Source of the DNA: an uncultured Lachnospiraceae bacterium
GTDB taxonomy: Bacteria; Bacillota; Clostridia; Lachnospirales; Lachnospiraceae
NCBI GenBank assembly: GCA_946536155.1
Contig: CAMNEB010000008.1
Span: forward strand, 1-38,072
Length of the DNA: 38,072 nt
Reading direction: 5' to 3'
Part shown: positions 26,821 through 34,697 of the stretch, piece after piece
Layout: the number at the start of each line of letters is the position of its first letter
How positions within the stretch are numbered: position 1 is the first letter of the stretch
The notes under the pieces: generated by a model
What the model saw: only the letters and a program-made list of their open reading frames with translations
What the model was told of the DNA's origin: nothing
Databases searched by the model: none
Position numbers and translations under genes: made by a program

Positions 26821-28445
26821 AGGTCTGTTTATTGTATGAAAATAATGAACGACTTATCGGTGAAGGATATTACGATCAGGAGAGCATAATACAGGATCTG
26901 GGCCTTAAGTCGGTTTTTTCCGTTTCCGCCAAGGACCTTGTGTATGAAGACGGCAATGTGAAGAAGGTGGAGCAGGAAGATCTCTTTCTTACGGATGCCT
27001 TAAGAAGGGTTATGATGGTCCCTCTGCGCACAAAGGAGGAGATTGTATACCGTCAGGAGATAGTAAAGGATTTTCTTGCAAATGAAGAGCAGGTGCGGGA
27101 ACTGTATGATATTTCCCGGGATGTTGTCTTTAAATGGGGGACTCTTGGCAAGATCCCCGGGGAGAAGGCAAAGCAGAGCAATCCCGTGACAAGGCTCACC
27201 ACCGATATACGCATAATAAGGCTTCTGTGCGATTCTCTCTCCCGTGTCAGACATGTGATGGAAGAAGGATGGGAGCCTTCATCAAAGGGACTTAAGAATT
27301 TCAAAAAGGATCTGTCCCTGAATTTTTCAAGGGAACGCGAAGAAAATATCCGCAGAGTCCTTGATGATATATCTTTTTATACCGACGGATCGGATGAAGA
27401 AGATTCCGGAAAAGGCAGGACCGTAAAGCCCCGCATCGTGCTCGAGAGCGGACTGGAGGACGGCCTTAAGCTGAGCTCCTTAAAGCTTGAGGAGGTGTCA
27501 TCCTCCGGCACGAAATTCTACCGTCCCGGCAGCACAATGGATAAGATACAGAATTTTAAGAATTCCCTCATCCCCGATTCCTTCCCTGTCGTGGGGGATG
27601 TGAGGATCGCAGAGCAGACGGATCTTCTTGAATTCGGTGTCGTGAGTTTTCTGGTTGACAGGATCAGAGGATTCATAGATGAATTCCAGTCTTTTTTCAC
27701 CCAGCTTAAATTCCAGTCGGGATTTTATCTGGCGGCCGTACAGCTTAAGGCTCAGATGGAGCGCTTCGGAGTGGGATTTTGTTATCCCGAAGTCTGCGGC
27801 AACAGGGATATGGAATTTGCGGACCTCAAAGAGCTCGTCATGGCAGTGGAGCAGAGGGTCGTCGTCATCGGCAACAGCTGCAGGTTCGATAAAAAAGATC
27901 TTCTGATAATCACGGGGGCCAATCAGGGCGGAAAATCCACATTCCTCAGGAGTATCGGGATCGCACAGGTCATGATGCAGTGCGGACTCCCCGTGGCTGC
28001 CGCAAGATACAAAAGCGGGATATTCCCGGGGATATTCGTCCATTTTACCCGCAGGGAAGACAGCGAGATGAACAGCGGAAGGCTCGATGAAGAGCTTAAG
28101 CGCATGAACGGCATAGTCGAGAACTTAAGAGAAGATTCCCTCCTTCTCCTCAATGAATCCTTTGCCACCACCACGGAAAAGGAAGGCTCTGTCATCGCGT
28201 ATGATATAATAAAAGCACTTGTTGAAGCCGGGGTGAGGATCTTCACCGTGACACATCTTCTGTCCTTTGCAAGGAGAGTGCATGAGGAAATGAAGGATGA
28301 CCCGGATTCCGCGGTAGAGTTTTTGTCCGCCGAGAGAAAAGAAAACGGCGTACGCACGTACAGGATGATAAGGCATGAGCCGGAGCTTACGAGCTTTGGT
28401 CTGGATCTGTACGAAGAGATCGTTGAGAAGAATGTGAGCATATGA
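26817..28445 (+). CDS. MutS-like ATPase B, paralogue of the preceding gene
   Basis: LLIITGANQGGKSTFLRSIGIAQVMMQCGLPVAA, SLLLLNESFATTTEKEGSVI, TVTHLLSFA; start overlaps upstream stop as ATGA (26817-26820). Confidence 0.88.
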   Translation: MKVCLLYENNERLIGEGYYDQESIIQDLGLKSVFSVSAKDLVYEDGNVKKVEQEDLFLTDALRRVMMVPLRTKEEIVYRQEIVKDFLANEEQVRELYDISRDVVFKWGTLGKIPGEKAKQSNPVTRLTTDIRIIRLLCDSLSRVRHVMEEGWEPSSKGLKNFKKDLSLNFSREREENIRRVLDDISFYTDGSDEEDSGKGRTVKPRIVLESGLEDGLKLSSLKLEEVSSSGTKFYRPGSTMDKIQNFKNSLIPDSFPVVGDVRIAEQTDLLEFGVVSFLVDRIRGFIDEFQSFFTQLKFQSGFYLAAVQLKAQMERFGVGFCYPEVCGNRDMEFADLKELVMAVEQRVVVIGNSCRFDKKDLLIITGANQGGKSTFLRSIGIAQVMMQCGLPVAAARYKSGIFPGIFVHFTRREDSEMNSGRLDEELKRMNGIVENLREDSLLLLNESFATTTEKEGSVIAYDIIKALVEAGVRIFTVTHLLSFARRVHEEMKDDPDSAVEFLSAERKENGVRTYRMIRHEPELTSFGLDLYEEIVEKNVSI

Positions 28446-30780
28446 TCGTAACGGATCCTGCACCACCGTCGACGCATATCCTGTCTCCGGTCTTTATCAG
28501 CGTAGTGGCATTTCCGCATCCCACCACCGCAGGTATACCGAATTCCCTTGCCACGATGGCCGCATGGGAGAGGGGAGCACCGATATCCGTGACGATGGCT
28601 GTGACCTTGGGGAAAGCAAGGGTCCATCCGATGTTGGTGGCATTTGTGACAAGGATGTCACCCTGCATGATCTCATCTATATGCTGTATGCTGTCGATGA
28701 CCCTTGCCACTCCCGTGATCCTGCCGGATGCTCCGGGGAATCCTTTTATGACCGTCATTCCGTCAGTGCTTTCCGCAATATCCTTTTCCGAAGATGTTGA
28801 GGAGTCCGAGGTGTAGAGGTCGTTTCTCCTGCCCGGATCTTCGAGCCATTTATCCGGATCAAAGCGCCCCAGGAGTATGTTGGGGAATGAGGGATAGGAT
28901 GACTGCTTTTCATAGGTCTTTCTTCTTGCGGGTATCCTTGAGGTGACACTTGTGTCGCCTTTCAGGAGTCTGAACACTTCATCGAAGGTGAGCATGAAGA
29001 CATCATCACCCAGTCCGTTGATCTCTCCCGTCTTTAAGAGAAACTCCCTGAAAACACAGAAGATATAAACGCCTTTGCTCCGTATGTCTTCCCTGAATTC
29101 ATTTGCCGTGACAAATCTTGCGAGCATCCTGTCCACATGTCTTTTATGAAGAGGATATTTTGCTTTGAACTCCGCAAGGTTCTTTTTAAAGAGTTCGTTT
29201 TCTTTTATCTGCTTCTCCCTGAGGGAAGTGGGATTATCGGCATATTCCTTAAGGAGCCTGTCAAGTATCTCGGGATTTTCATAGGGCCTGGGCTGACTGA
29301 TCTCCATCTCCAGGGCGCATCTGTGTCCGCAGAGCTTAAGATATTCCTCCCTGCTCATCTCACCTTTTGCAACATCTTCGAGATACAGTATGGGCTTCAT
29401 GCTGTCGAGTATCCCGGTGCATCCGCTGCAGAGAGCATTGGCGGTCTCTTCATCCGCGATCCGTGCGATCTTTTTCTTCGTGGAAAAGAGTGCGGTCAGT
29501 GACAGTACGCTCTCACCGAGGACAGAAGCCAGACCGTCACTCAGCTTGGGTATCAGCAGATTATCCCAGCAGTCTGTGAGTTCTTCGTTACTCTTAAGAG
29601 TTCGTACATGTACTATGAGTTCTCTGCATATGCTGTCGAGCTCCTGTACCATTTTGTGTTTTTCTCTGCGGGAGAGCTTTGATCTTTTTTTCGGGAAGAG
29701 GAGCTTTAAGATGCAGCGCCTGAAAGCGGCCGCATCAAAATAGGTTGCGGGTACTTCAAGATCCTCCGGAGTGTTTCCCGAGAGATCTTTTAACGTATTG
29801 ATGGCTCTTTCCTTCGAAAAGCCGAGACTCATCAGCATCGAGCACATGACGGAAATGTTCATGTACGGCTGACCCGCAACACAGTCCAGCCATTCGGGAA
29901 GACCGAGGAGCGAACTCATCTTGTCTATTATGCTGAAGGTCATGGGAGATACATTGGTCAGGAACACTTCGCCCACATTTGTCTTGGTCAGCAGCTTGTG
30001 TGCCGAATAGCTTCCGTTTATCTCGAAGGTATCAAAGTCGCAGCGGAGAAGTGTCGTGATGGGGCGTGCCTGCAGTATATATACCCTGCCTCCCGAGACC
30101 GCCCATTCTATGTCCATGGGGATCCCGAAGAAGTTGCGGATCTTCCTGCACGCCTTCCCGAGCTTTTTCACGTAAGGGGCCATCTCCGCGGGGCCTTCGT
30201 ATTTAAGATCCCTGATACCGATCTTAAATTCCGCCGCATTTTCCGAACCGGATACCAGCTTTTCTCCTTCTCCCTCGACGAAATTGCCGTTCATCTTATC
30301 ATCACGGCCCGTTATGGGATCGCTGGTAAAGATGACTCCGGCATATTCCGGGTTTACGAAGCGCTGTATCACCACAGCCATCTCAACTTCGCCTGTACCG
30401 AAGCTTTCCGAATAGACCGACGATCTTGCATTCGAATATGACTCCAGGACCTGATCCAGAGCTTTCGTGATGTTTTCTTTTCTGACATCCGTGACGGTTT
30501 CAAACTGTCCCGCGAAGGAATTCTTTTTTCCGTCCTCGCCTATGGCGGATGACCTGACGGCATAGGTGCAGTCCGGACTGAGCGATCTGATCAAAAGCTC
30601 CAGTTCCCTGCCCGCTTCATCAGACAGCCTGCCGTTATCGAAGGCTTCTTTTGTGATGACATAGCCTTCCGGTACGGGAACTTTTATATCTGTTATCATC
30701 GTGGCAAGAGAGGATGCCTTGCCTCCGACGGAGTTCATTTTTTCTTTCGGGATCTCGTTAAGAGGGTAAATATATCGCAT
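28387..30780 (-). CDS. PEP synthase / rifamycin phosphotransferase-like dikinase (ATP-grasp + central domain + swivelling His domain)
   Basis: MNSVGGKASSLATMI..., VRSSAIGEDGKKNSFAGQFET, EWAVSGGRVYILQARPITT, GHRCALEMEISQPRPYENP, DIGAPLSHAAIVAREFGIPAVVG; ends right after the His domain, no PEP TIM-barrel. Confidence 0.88.
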   Translation of the reverse strand: MRYIYPLNEIPKEKMNSVGGKASSLATMITDIKVPVPEGYVITKEAFDNGRLSDEAGRELELLIRSLSPDCTYAVRSSAIGEDGKKNSFAGQFETVTDVRKENITKALDQVLESYSNARSSVYSESFGTGEVEMAVVIQRFVNPEYAGVIFTSDPITGRDDKMNGNFVEGEGEKLVSGSENAAEFKIGIRDLKYEGPAEMAPYVKKLGKACRKIRNFFGIPMDIEWAVSGGRVYILQARPITTLLRCDFDTFEINGSYSAHKLLTKTNVGEVFLTNVSPMTFSIIDKMSSLLGLPEWLDCVAGQPYMNISVMCSMLMSLGFSKERAINTLKDLSGNTPEDLEVPATYFDAAAFRRCILKLLFPKKRSKLSRREKHKMVQELDSICRELIVHVRTLKSNEELTDCWDNLLIPKLSDGLASVLGESVLSLTALFSTKKKIARIADEETANALCSGCTGILDSMKPILYLEDVAKGEMSREEYLKLCGHRCALEMEISQPRPYENPEILDRLLKEYADNPTSLREKQIKENELFKKNLAEFKAKYPLHKRHVDRMLARFVTANEFREDIRSKGVYIFCVFREFLLKTGEINGLGDDVFMLTFDEVFRLLKGDTSVTSRIPARRKTYEKQSSYPSFPNILLGRFDPDKWLEDPGRRNDLYTSDSSTSSEKDIAESTDGMTVIKGFPGASGRITGVARVIDSIQHIDEIMQGDILVTNATNIGWTLAFPKVTAIVTDIGAPLSHAAIVAREFGIPAVVGCGNATTLIKTGDRICVDGGAGSVTIICSHSSQRSLRTDPDQSS

Positions 30781-30839
30781 ATGGTATTCCTGTTATCCGG
30801 GTATCCTTTATCAGGGTGTTATTCTTTTTTCTCACGCCG

Positions 30840-30907
30840 GTCCGTCACCGTCAGGTCAGTCCGGCATCATCAGGTCAGTCCGTCGCTGTCGTTTCAGTCC
30901 GGCATCA
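30840..30907. repeat. Tandem duplication (38-bp offset, 19-bp sub-period) covering the 3' end and stop codon of the TetR gene
   Basis: 30840-30869 vs 30878-30907 identical at 25/30, including 14-bp exact TCAGTCCGGCATCA; TCAGGTCAGTCCG also at 30851 and 30870. Confidence 0.75.
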
Positions 30908-31472
30908 GCAGCTCAAAGCGCATATCAAGGTATTTCTTCAGCTGCTCTTCATCCTCGAGGTCAAGTCCGAAAGCCTCTTTGATATCGTCCTTCCTGTATA
31001 TGGTGAGCTGCATCATGGCGGAGAGTTCATATGCGATCATCCTGCACTCCGTCTCTGTCTTTCTGCCGGCGAAATGCTTCATCACCAGAGGATAGCTGAA
31101 GGATTCCTCGTTAAGATCCCTGCCGAAGAGTACGAGCCCTGTTATGGCCCTTGTGAACTGACTGTTTTCCAGCAGATATCCGATCATCAGAAAGTGGAGC
31201 TTTTTCAGCATTTCCCTGGGCGGAAGGCTGCCCGATACGATCGAGGAGATATTGTTCTTCTCAAGGAAATCCCGGAATTCGCTTTGGAAAACTTCATGTA
31301 TGAGTTTTTCCCTGGATCCGAAACAGTAGTTTATCATGGAGGGCCTGACCTCCGCCGCTGCCGCGATCTCCCTGGATGTTACCTTCATCGGATCATCCGT
31401 GGAAAACATGAGCTTTGCCGTGGCATTCAGAAGCTTCTGTTTGGTGATCTCCAGTTTTTTATCTTTTTCCAT
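30894..31472 (-). CDS. TetR/AcrR-family transcriptional regulator
   Basis: EITKQKLLNATAKLMFSTDDPMKVTSREIAAAAEVRPSMINYCFGSREKLIHEVF. Confidence 0.9.
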   Translation of the reverse strand: MEKDKKLEITKQKLLNATAKLMFSTDDPMKVTSREIAAAAEVRPSMINYCFGSREKLIHEVFQSEFRDFLEKNNISSIVSGSLPPREMLKKLHFLMIGYLLENSQFTRAITGLVLFGRDLNEESFSYPLVMKHFAGRKTETECRMIAYELSAMMQLTIYRKDDIKEAFGLDLEDEEQLKKYLDMRFELLMPD

Positions 31473-31485
31473 ACAGACTCCCGTG

Positions 31486-31507
31486 ATTATTGAACGTGTT
31501 CAATAAT
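31486..31507. promoter_or_regulatory. 22-bp operator-like palindrome ATTATTGAAC-GT-GTTCAATAAT
   Basis: Perfect 10-bp arms, 14 bp upstream of the TetR start at 31472. Confidence 0.82.
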
Positions 31508-31642
31508 GATATTATCACAGGTGTATACGCAGTGCAACTGTTATATCTAAGGTATGTGAAAAGACTGTATCGAAGCGGATAAGTCGGGTATAATGTCCGT
31601 GTGGTGAAAATGTAGGTCTGACGCGATGTGCGAAAGAAGATC

Positions 31643-32119
31643 ATGGAATACAGAGAGATAAGACCTGAAGACGATGCGGCTCTTGCCGCACTGATAAGGA
31701 AAAGCCTTGAAGCAAACAGGCTGGATATTCCGGGCACGGCATATTTTGACGAGACTCTGGATCATCTGAGCGATCATTATCTGGGAGATCCCGCAAAGAG
31801 GTTTTATTATATTGCCGAGGATGACGGTGAGGTTGCAGGCGGAATAGGCCTTGATAAGGCGGATCTGTTTGATGAATGCGCCGAGCTTCAGAAGCTGTAT
31901 CTGGCAGACCGTGTAAAGGGATGCGGCTACGGATACAGACTCATTGAACTCATAGAAGATAAGGCCCGGGAACTGGGATACAGACGCATGTATCTGGAGA
32001 CCCACACCAATCTTGAAGCTGCGATCCGGCTTTACGAAAAATGCGGTTACTATCTGATAGAAAAGCCCGAAGCGATCGTTCACAGCAGCATGAACAGGTT
32101 CTTTTTAAAAGAGCTGTGA
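31643..32119 (+). CDS. GNAT-family N-acetyltransferase
   Basis: MEYREIRPEDDAALAALIRKSLEA..., ELQKLYLADRVKGCGYGYRLIELIEDKARELGYRRMYLETHTNLEAAIRLYEKCGY; TATAAT at 31589-31594 upstream. Confidence 0.9.
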   Translation: MEYREIRPEDDAALAALIRKSLEANRLDIPGTAYFDETLDHLSDHYLGDPAKRFYYIAEDDGEVAGGIGLDKADLFDECAELQKLYLADRVKGCGYGYRLIELIEDKARELGYRRMYLETHTNLEAAIRLYEKCGYYLIEKPEAIVHSSMNRFFLKEL

Positions 32120-32133
32120 GGGAAGGATGAAAA

Positions 32134-32679
32134 ATGGAATTATATACGGGAAGACCCGGGGATGCGGAAGGCAGGCTTCCGAGGGAGTTAAGGACATATG
32201 ATTTTCTGGATGAGCTGGGGATAGAATACCTGCGCACGGATCATGAAGCGGCTAAGACCATGGAAGCGTGCAATGAGATAGATGCGGTCCTGGGCGTTGT
32301 GATGTGCAAGAATCTTTTCCTGTGCAACAGACAGAAGACGCAGTTTTATCTGCTGCTGATGCCGGGGGACAAGAAATTTAAGACCAGGGAGCTGTCATCC
32401 CAGATAGGCTCTGCAAGGCTTTCTTTTGCGGAACCTGAGGATATGCTCAGATACCTTGATATAGAGCCCGGAGCGGTCAGCGTTATGGGGCTTATGAACG
32501 ATAAGAGCGGTTCGGTGCAGCTGCTCATCGATGAGGATGTACTTAAGGATGAATACCTGGGCTGTCACCCTTGTGTGTGTACATCAAGCCTTAAGATGAA
32601 GACGGCTGATGTGACCGGAAGATTTCTCCCCGCAACCGGGCATGAATATAAGACGGTGCATCTTGTGGGAGAGGATTGA
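32134..32679 (+). CDS. YbaK/ProX-type aminoacyl(prolyl)-tRNA deacylase
   Basis: YDFLDELGIEYLRTDHEAAKTMEACNEIDAVLGVVMCKNLFLCNRQKTQFYLLLMPGDKKFKTRELSSQIG, SVMGLMNDKSGSVQLLIDEDVLKDEYLGCHPCVCTSSLKM. Confidence 0.9.
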   Translation: MELYTGRPGDAEGRLPRELRTYDFLDELGIEYLRTDHEAAKTMEACNEIDAVLGVVMCKNLFLCNRQKTQFYLLLMPGDKKFKTRELSSQIGSARLSFAEPEDMLRYLDIEPGAVSVMGLMNDKSGSVQLLIDEDVLKDEYLGCHPCVCTSSLKMKTADVTGRFLPATGHEYKTVHLVGED

Positions 32680-32691
32680 GAACGGAGTATT

Positions 32692-33972
32692 TTGCCTATG
32701 CAGCAATTTGAGAGATTCGATATGTCGGCTCCGCCTGTCAGGACTAAGTGGTATTTAAGGCCCCTGACGTATCTGCTGAGCATGCCCGATGTGCTGAAGC
32801 ATAAAAATATCCTCACAAAGACAGGCACCGAGGGACTTAAGCCCCCGTATGTGCTTTTGTGCAATCACAATGCATTCATGGATTTCAAGGTTGCCACCAA
32901 AGCAATTTTTCCTCAGAGGGCAAATTATGTGGTGGCGATAGACGGGTTTATCGGCAGGGAAAAGCTCCTCAGGGATGTGGGTTGCATCTGCAAGAGAAAG
33001 TTTACCAATGATGTGGTCCTTGTAAAGCAGCTCAGGCAGACCGTCGCGAACGGGGATGTTGCCATCATTTACCCGGAAGCAAGATATTCTCTCTGCGGTA
33101 CAACGGCCGTGCTTCCGAGATCCCTCGGAAAGCTGTGCAAGATACTTGACGTTCCCGTGGTGACCCTCATATGCCACGGACATCATATAAATTCCCCGTT
33201 CTGGAATCTTCATGACAGGGGAGTCAGACCCACAGAGGCTGAGTTTTCGCTTCTGTTTGACAGGGAAACCCTTAAGAATACTCCCGCGGATGAATTAAAC
33301 CGCAGGATAGTCGAGAGATTTAGGTACGATGATTATTTATGGCAGAAGGAAAAAGGGATAAGGGTCACTTACAGGGGGAGAGCCGAGGGGCTTGAAAAGG
33401 TCCTTTACCAGTGCCCGCACTGCCTTAAGGAATATAAGATGCGGTCCGAAGGGAGCGTTCTCAGGTGCACATCCTGCGGCAGGGAATGGAACTATACGGA
33501 ACTCGGAGAGCTTGAAGCAGCAGACGGAAATACCGAATTTTCCCATATCCCGGACTGGTATGAGTGGGAGAGGGAAAATGTACGCCGGGAGGTCGCGGGC
33601 GGGATATATTCAAGCGGAGAGCTGCCGGTTAAGGTCGACACTCTTCCCAATGCAAAGAAGTTCATCCGTCTCGGTGAAGGGACCATGGTCCATGATATGA
33701 ACGGATTTACAGTGCGCGGGAGGGATGCGGACGGAGATGCGTTTGAGATGATCAAAAACGTACCTTCGCTTTATTCCTGCCATATAGAATATGAATATCT
33801 CGGAAAATACGGGGACTGCGTGGACCTCAATACCCTGGATGATACCTGGTATATCTATCCGGATCCGGAAAAATGCGATTTTTCCGTAACGAAGATGGCT
33901 CTTGCCACGGAGGAACTGTATTTTGCATACCGCAGGTCGAAGGGGAAGGAGTGTCCTCCGGGACTTGCTTAA
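32692..33972 (+). CDS. PlsC-like acyltransferase with C-terminal zinc-ribbon (paralogue of 21596..22912); ATG 32698 also possible
   Basis: CNHNAFMDFKVA (HX4D), IIYPEARYSLCGTTAVLPRSLGKLCKILDVPVV, CPHCLKEYKMRSEGSVLRCTSCGREW, IPDWYEWERE. Confidence 0.87.
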   Translation: MPMQQFERFDMSAPPVRTKWYLRPLTYLLSMPDVLKHKNILTKTGTEGLKPPYVLLCNHNAFMDFKVATKAIFPQRANYVVAIDGFIGREKLLRDVGCICKRKFTNDVVLVKQLRQTVANGDVAIIYPEARYSLCGTTAVLPRSLGKLCKILDVPVVTLICHGHHINSPFWNLHDRGVRPTEAEFSLLFDRETLKNTPADELNRRIVERFRYDDYLWQKEKGIRVTYRGRAEGLEKVLYQCPHCLKEYKMRSEGSVLRCTSCGREWNYTELGELEAADGNTEFSHIPDWYEWERENVRREVAGGIYSSGELPVKVDTLPNAKKFIRLGEGTMVHDMNGFTVRGRDADGDAFEMIKNVPSLYSCHIEYEYLGKYGDCVDLNTLDDTWYIYPDPEKCDFSVTKMALATEELYFAYRRSKGKECPPGLA

Positions 33973-34075
33973 CGCAGACTGTTTTTTTTGAGAAAGAATC
34001 TGTTATACTTTCTATCGGAAGGTCATTTATGCAATACCGGTTTTACAGAGTGAGTTTTTGGGGGAGACCGCTCAG

Positions 34076-34645
34076 ATGAAGAAGAAACTTGCCGTCATAT
34101 TCCCGGGGATAGGGTATCACAAGGATAAACCTCTCCTTTATTATGCGACAAAGCTTGCGGCAAACAGGGGATATGAGATCATCAACATCGAATATCACGA
34201 CATGCCTAAGGGCATAAAGGGCGATGCGGGGCTTATGAAGAAGGCTGTCCAGACTGCTTTCGCACAGACAGAAGAGCAGCTGACGGGCGTTGACTTTTCC
34301 GAGTACGGAAATATCCTGTTCATCGGAAAGAGCATAGGCACGGTGGCCCTTGCAAGGTATGCTTCCGACCACGGCATCGATTCAAAACAGGTATGGTATA
34401 CCCCTGTTGAGGCGACCTTCCTGTTCGGCTCTAAGAACGTGATGGCATTTATCGGTGATGATGATACATGGTCAGATGTGGCGGCCGTGAAGAGACTTTC
34501 TTTTGAAAATGATATCAAGCTTTATTCCTACCCCGGATGCGATCATTCCCTGGAAAGTGAGCTCGTTGACAGAAACATAGCAATCCTCAGGGATGTTATG
34601 CATATCACGGAATACTTTATCGATGAGAGGGGACTCGTAAGATAA
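34076..34645 (+). CDS. Alpha/beta hydrolase-like protein
   Basis: MKKKLAVIFPGIGYHKDKPLLYYATKLAANRGYEIINIEYHDMP..., nucleophile elbow IGKSIGTVALARY. Confidence 0.75.
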   Translation: MKKKLAVIFPGIGYHKDKPLLYYATKLAANRGYEIINIEYHDMPKGIKGDAGLMKKAVQTAFAQTEEQLTGVDFSEYGNILFIGKSIGTVALARYASDHGIDSKQVWYTPVEATFLFGSKNVMAFIGDDDTWSDVAAVKRLSFENDIKLYSYPGCDHSLESELVDRNIAILRDVMHITEYFIDERGLVR

Positions 34646-34654
34646 GACCGGAAC

Positions 34655-34690
34655 AACAAAACAGACGGACTTGAAAAAACAAAACAGACG
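34655..34690. repeat. Direct repeat AACAAAACAGACG, 23-bp period, in the convergent intergenic region
   Basis: Copies at 34655-34667 and 34678-34690, each followed by KACTT. Confidence 0.6.
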
Positions 34691-34697
34691 TACTTTA

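Noticed and set aside
25294-28445. Canonical MutS1/MutS2 mismatch repair genes
   Set aside because: Both proteins are too short, lack the N-terminal recognition domains and the MutS2 Smr domain, and have non-canonical Walker B; called MutS-like only.
27923-28627. 234-aa minus-strand ORF spanning the MutS/dikinase junction
   Set aside because: Overlaps two strongly supported genes; Ser/Arg-rich, no domain.
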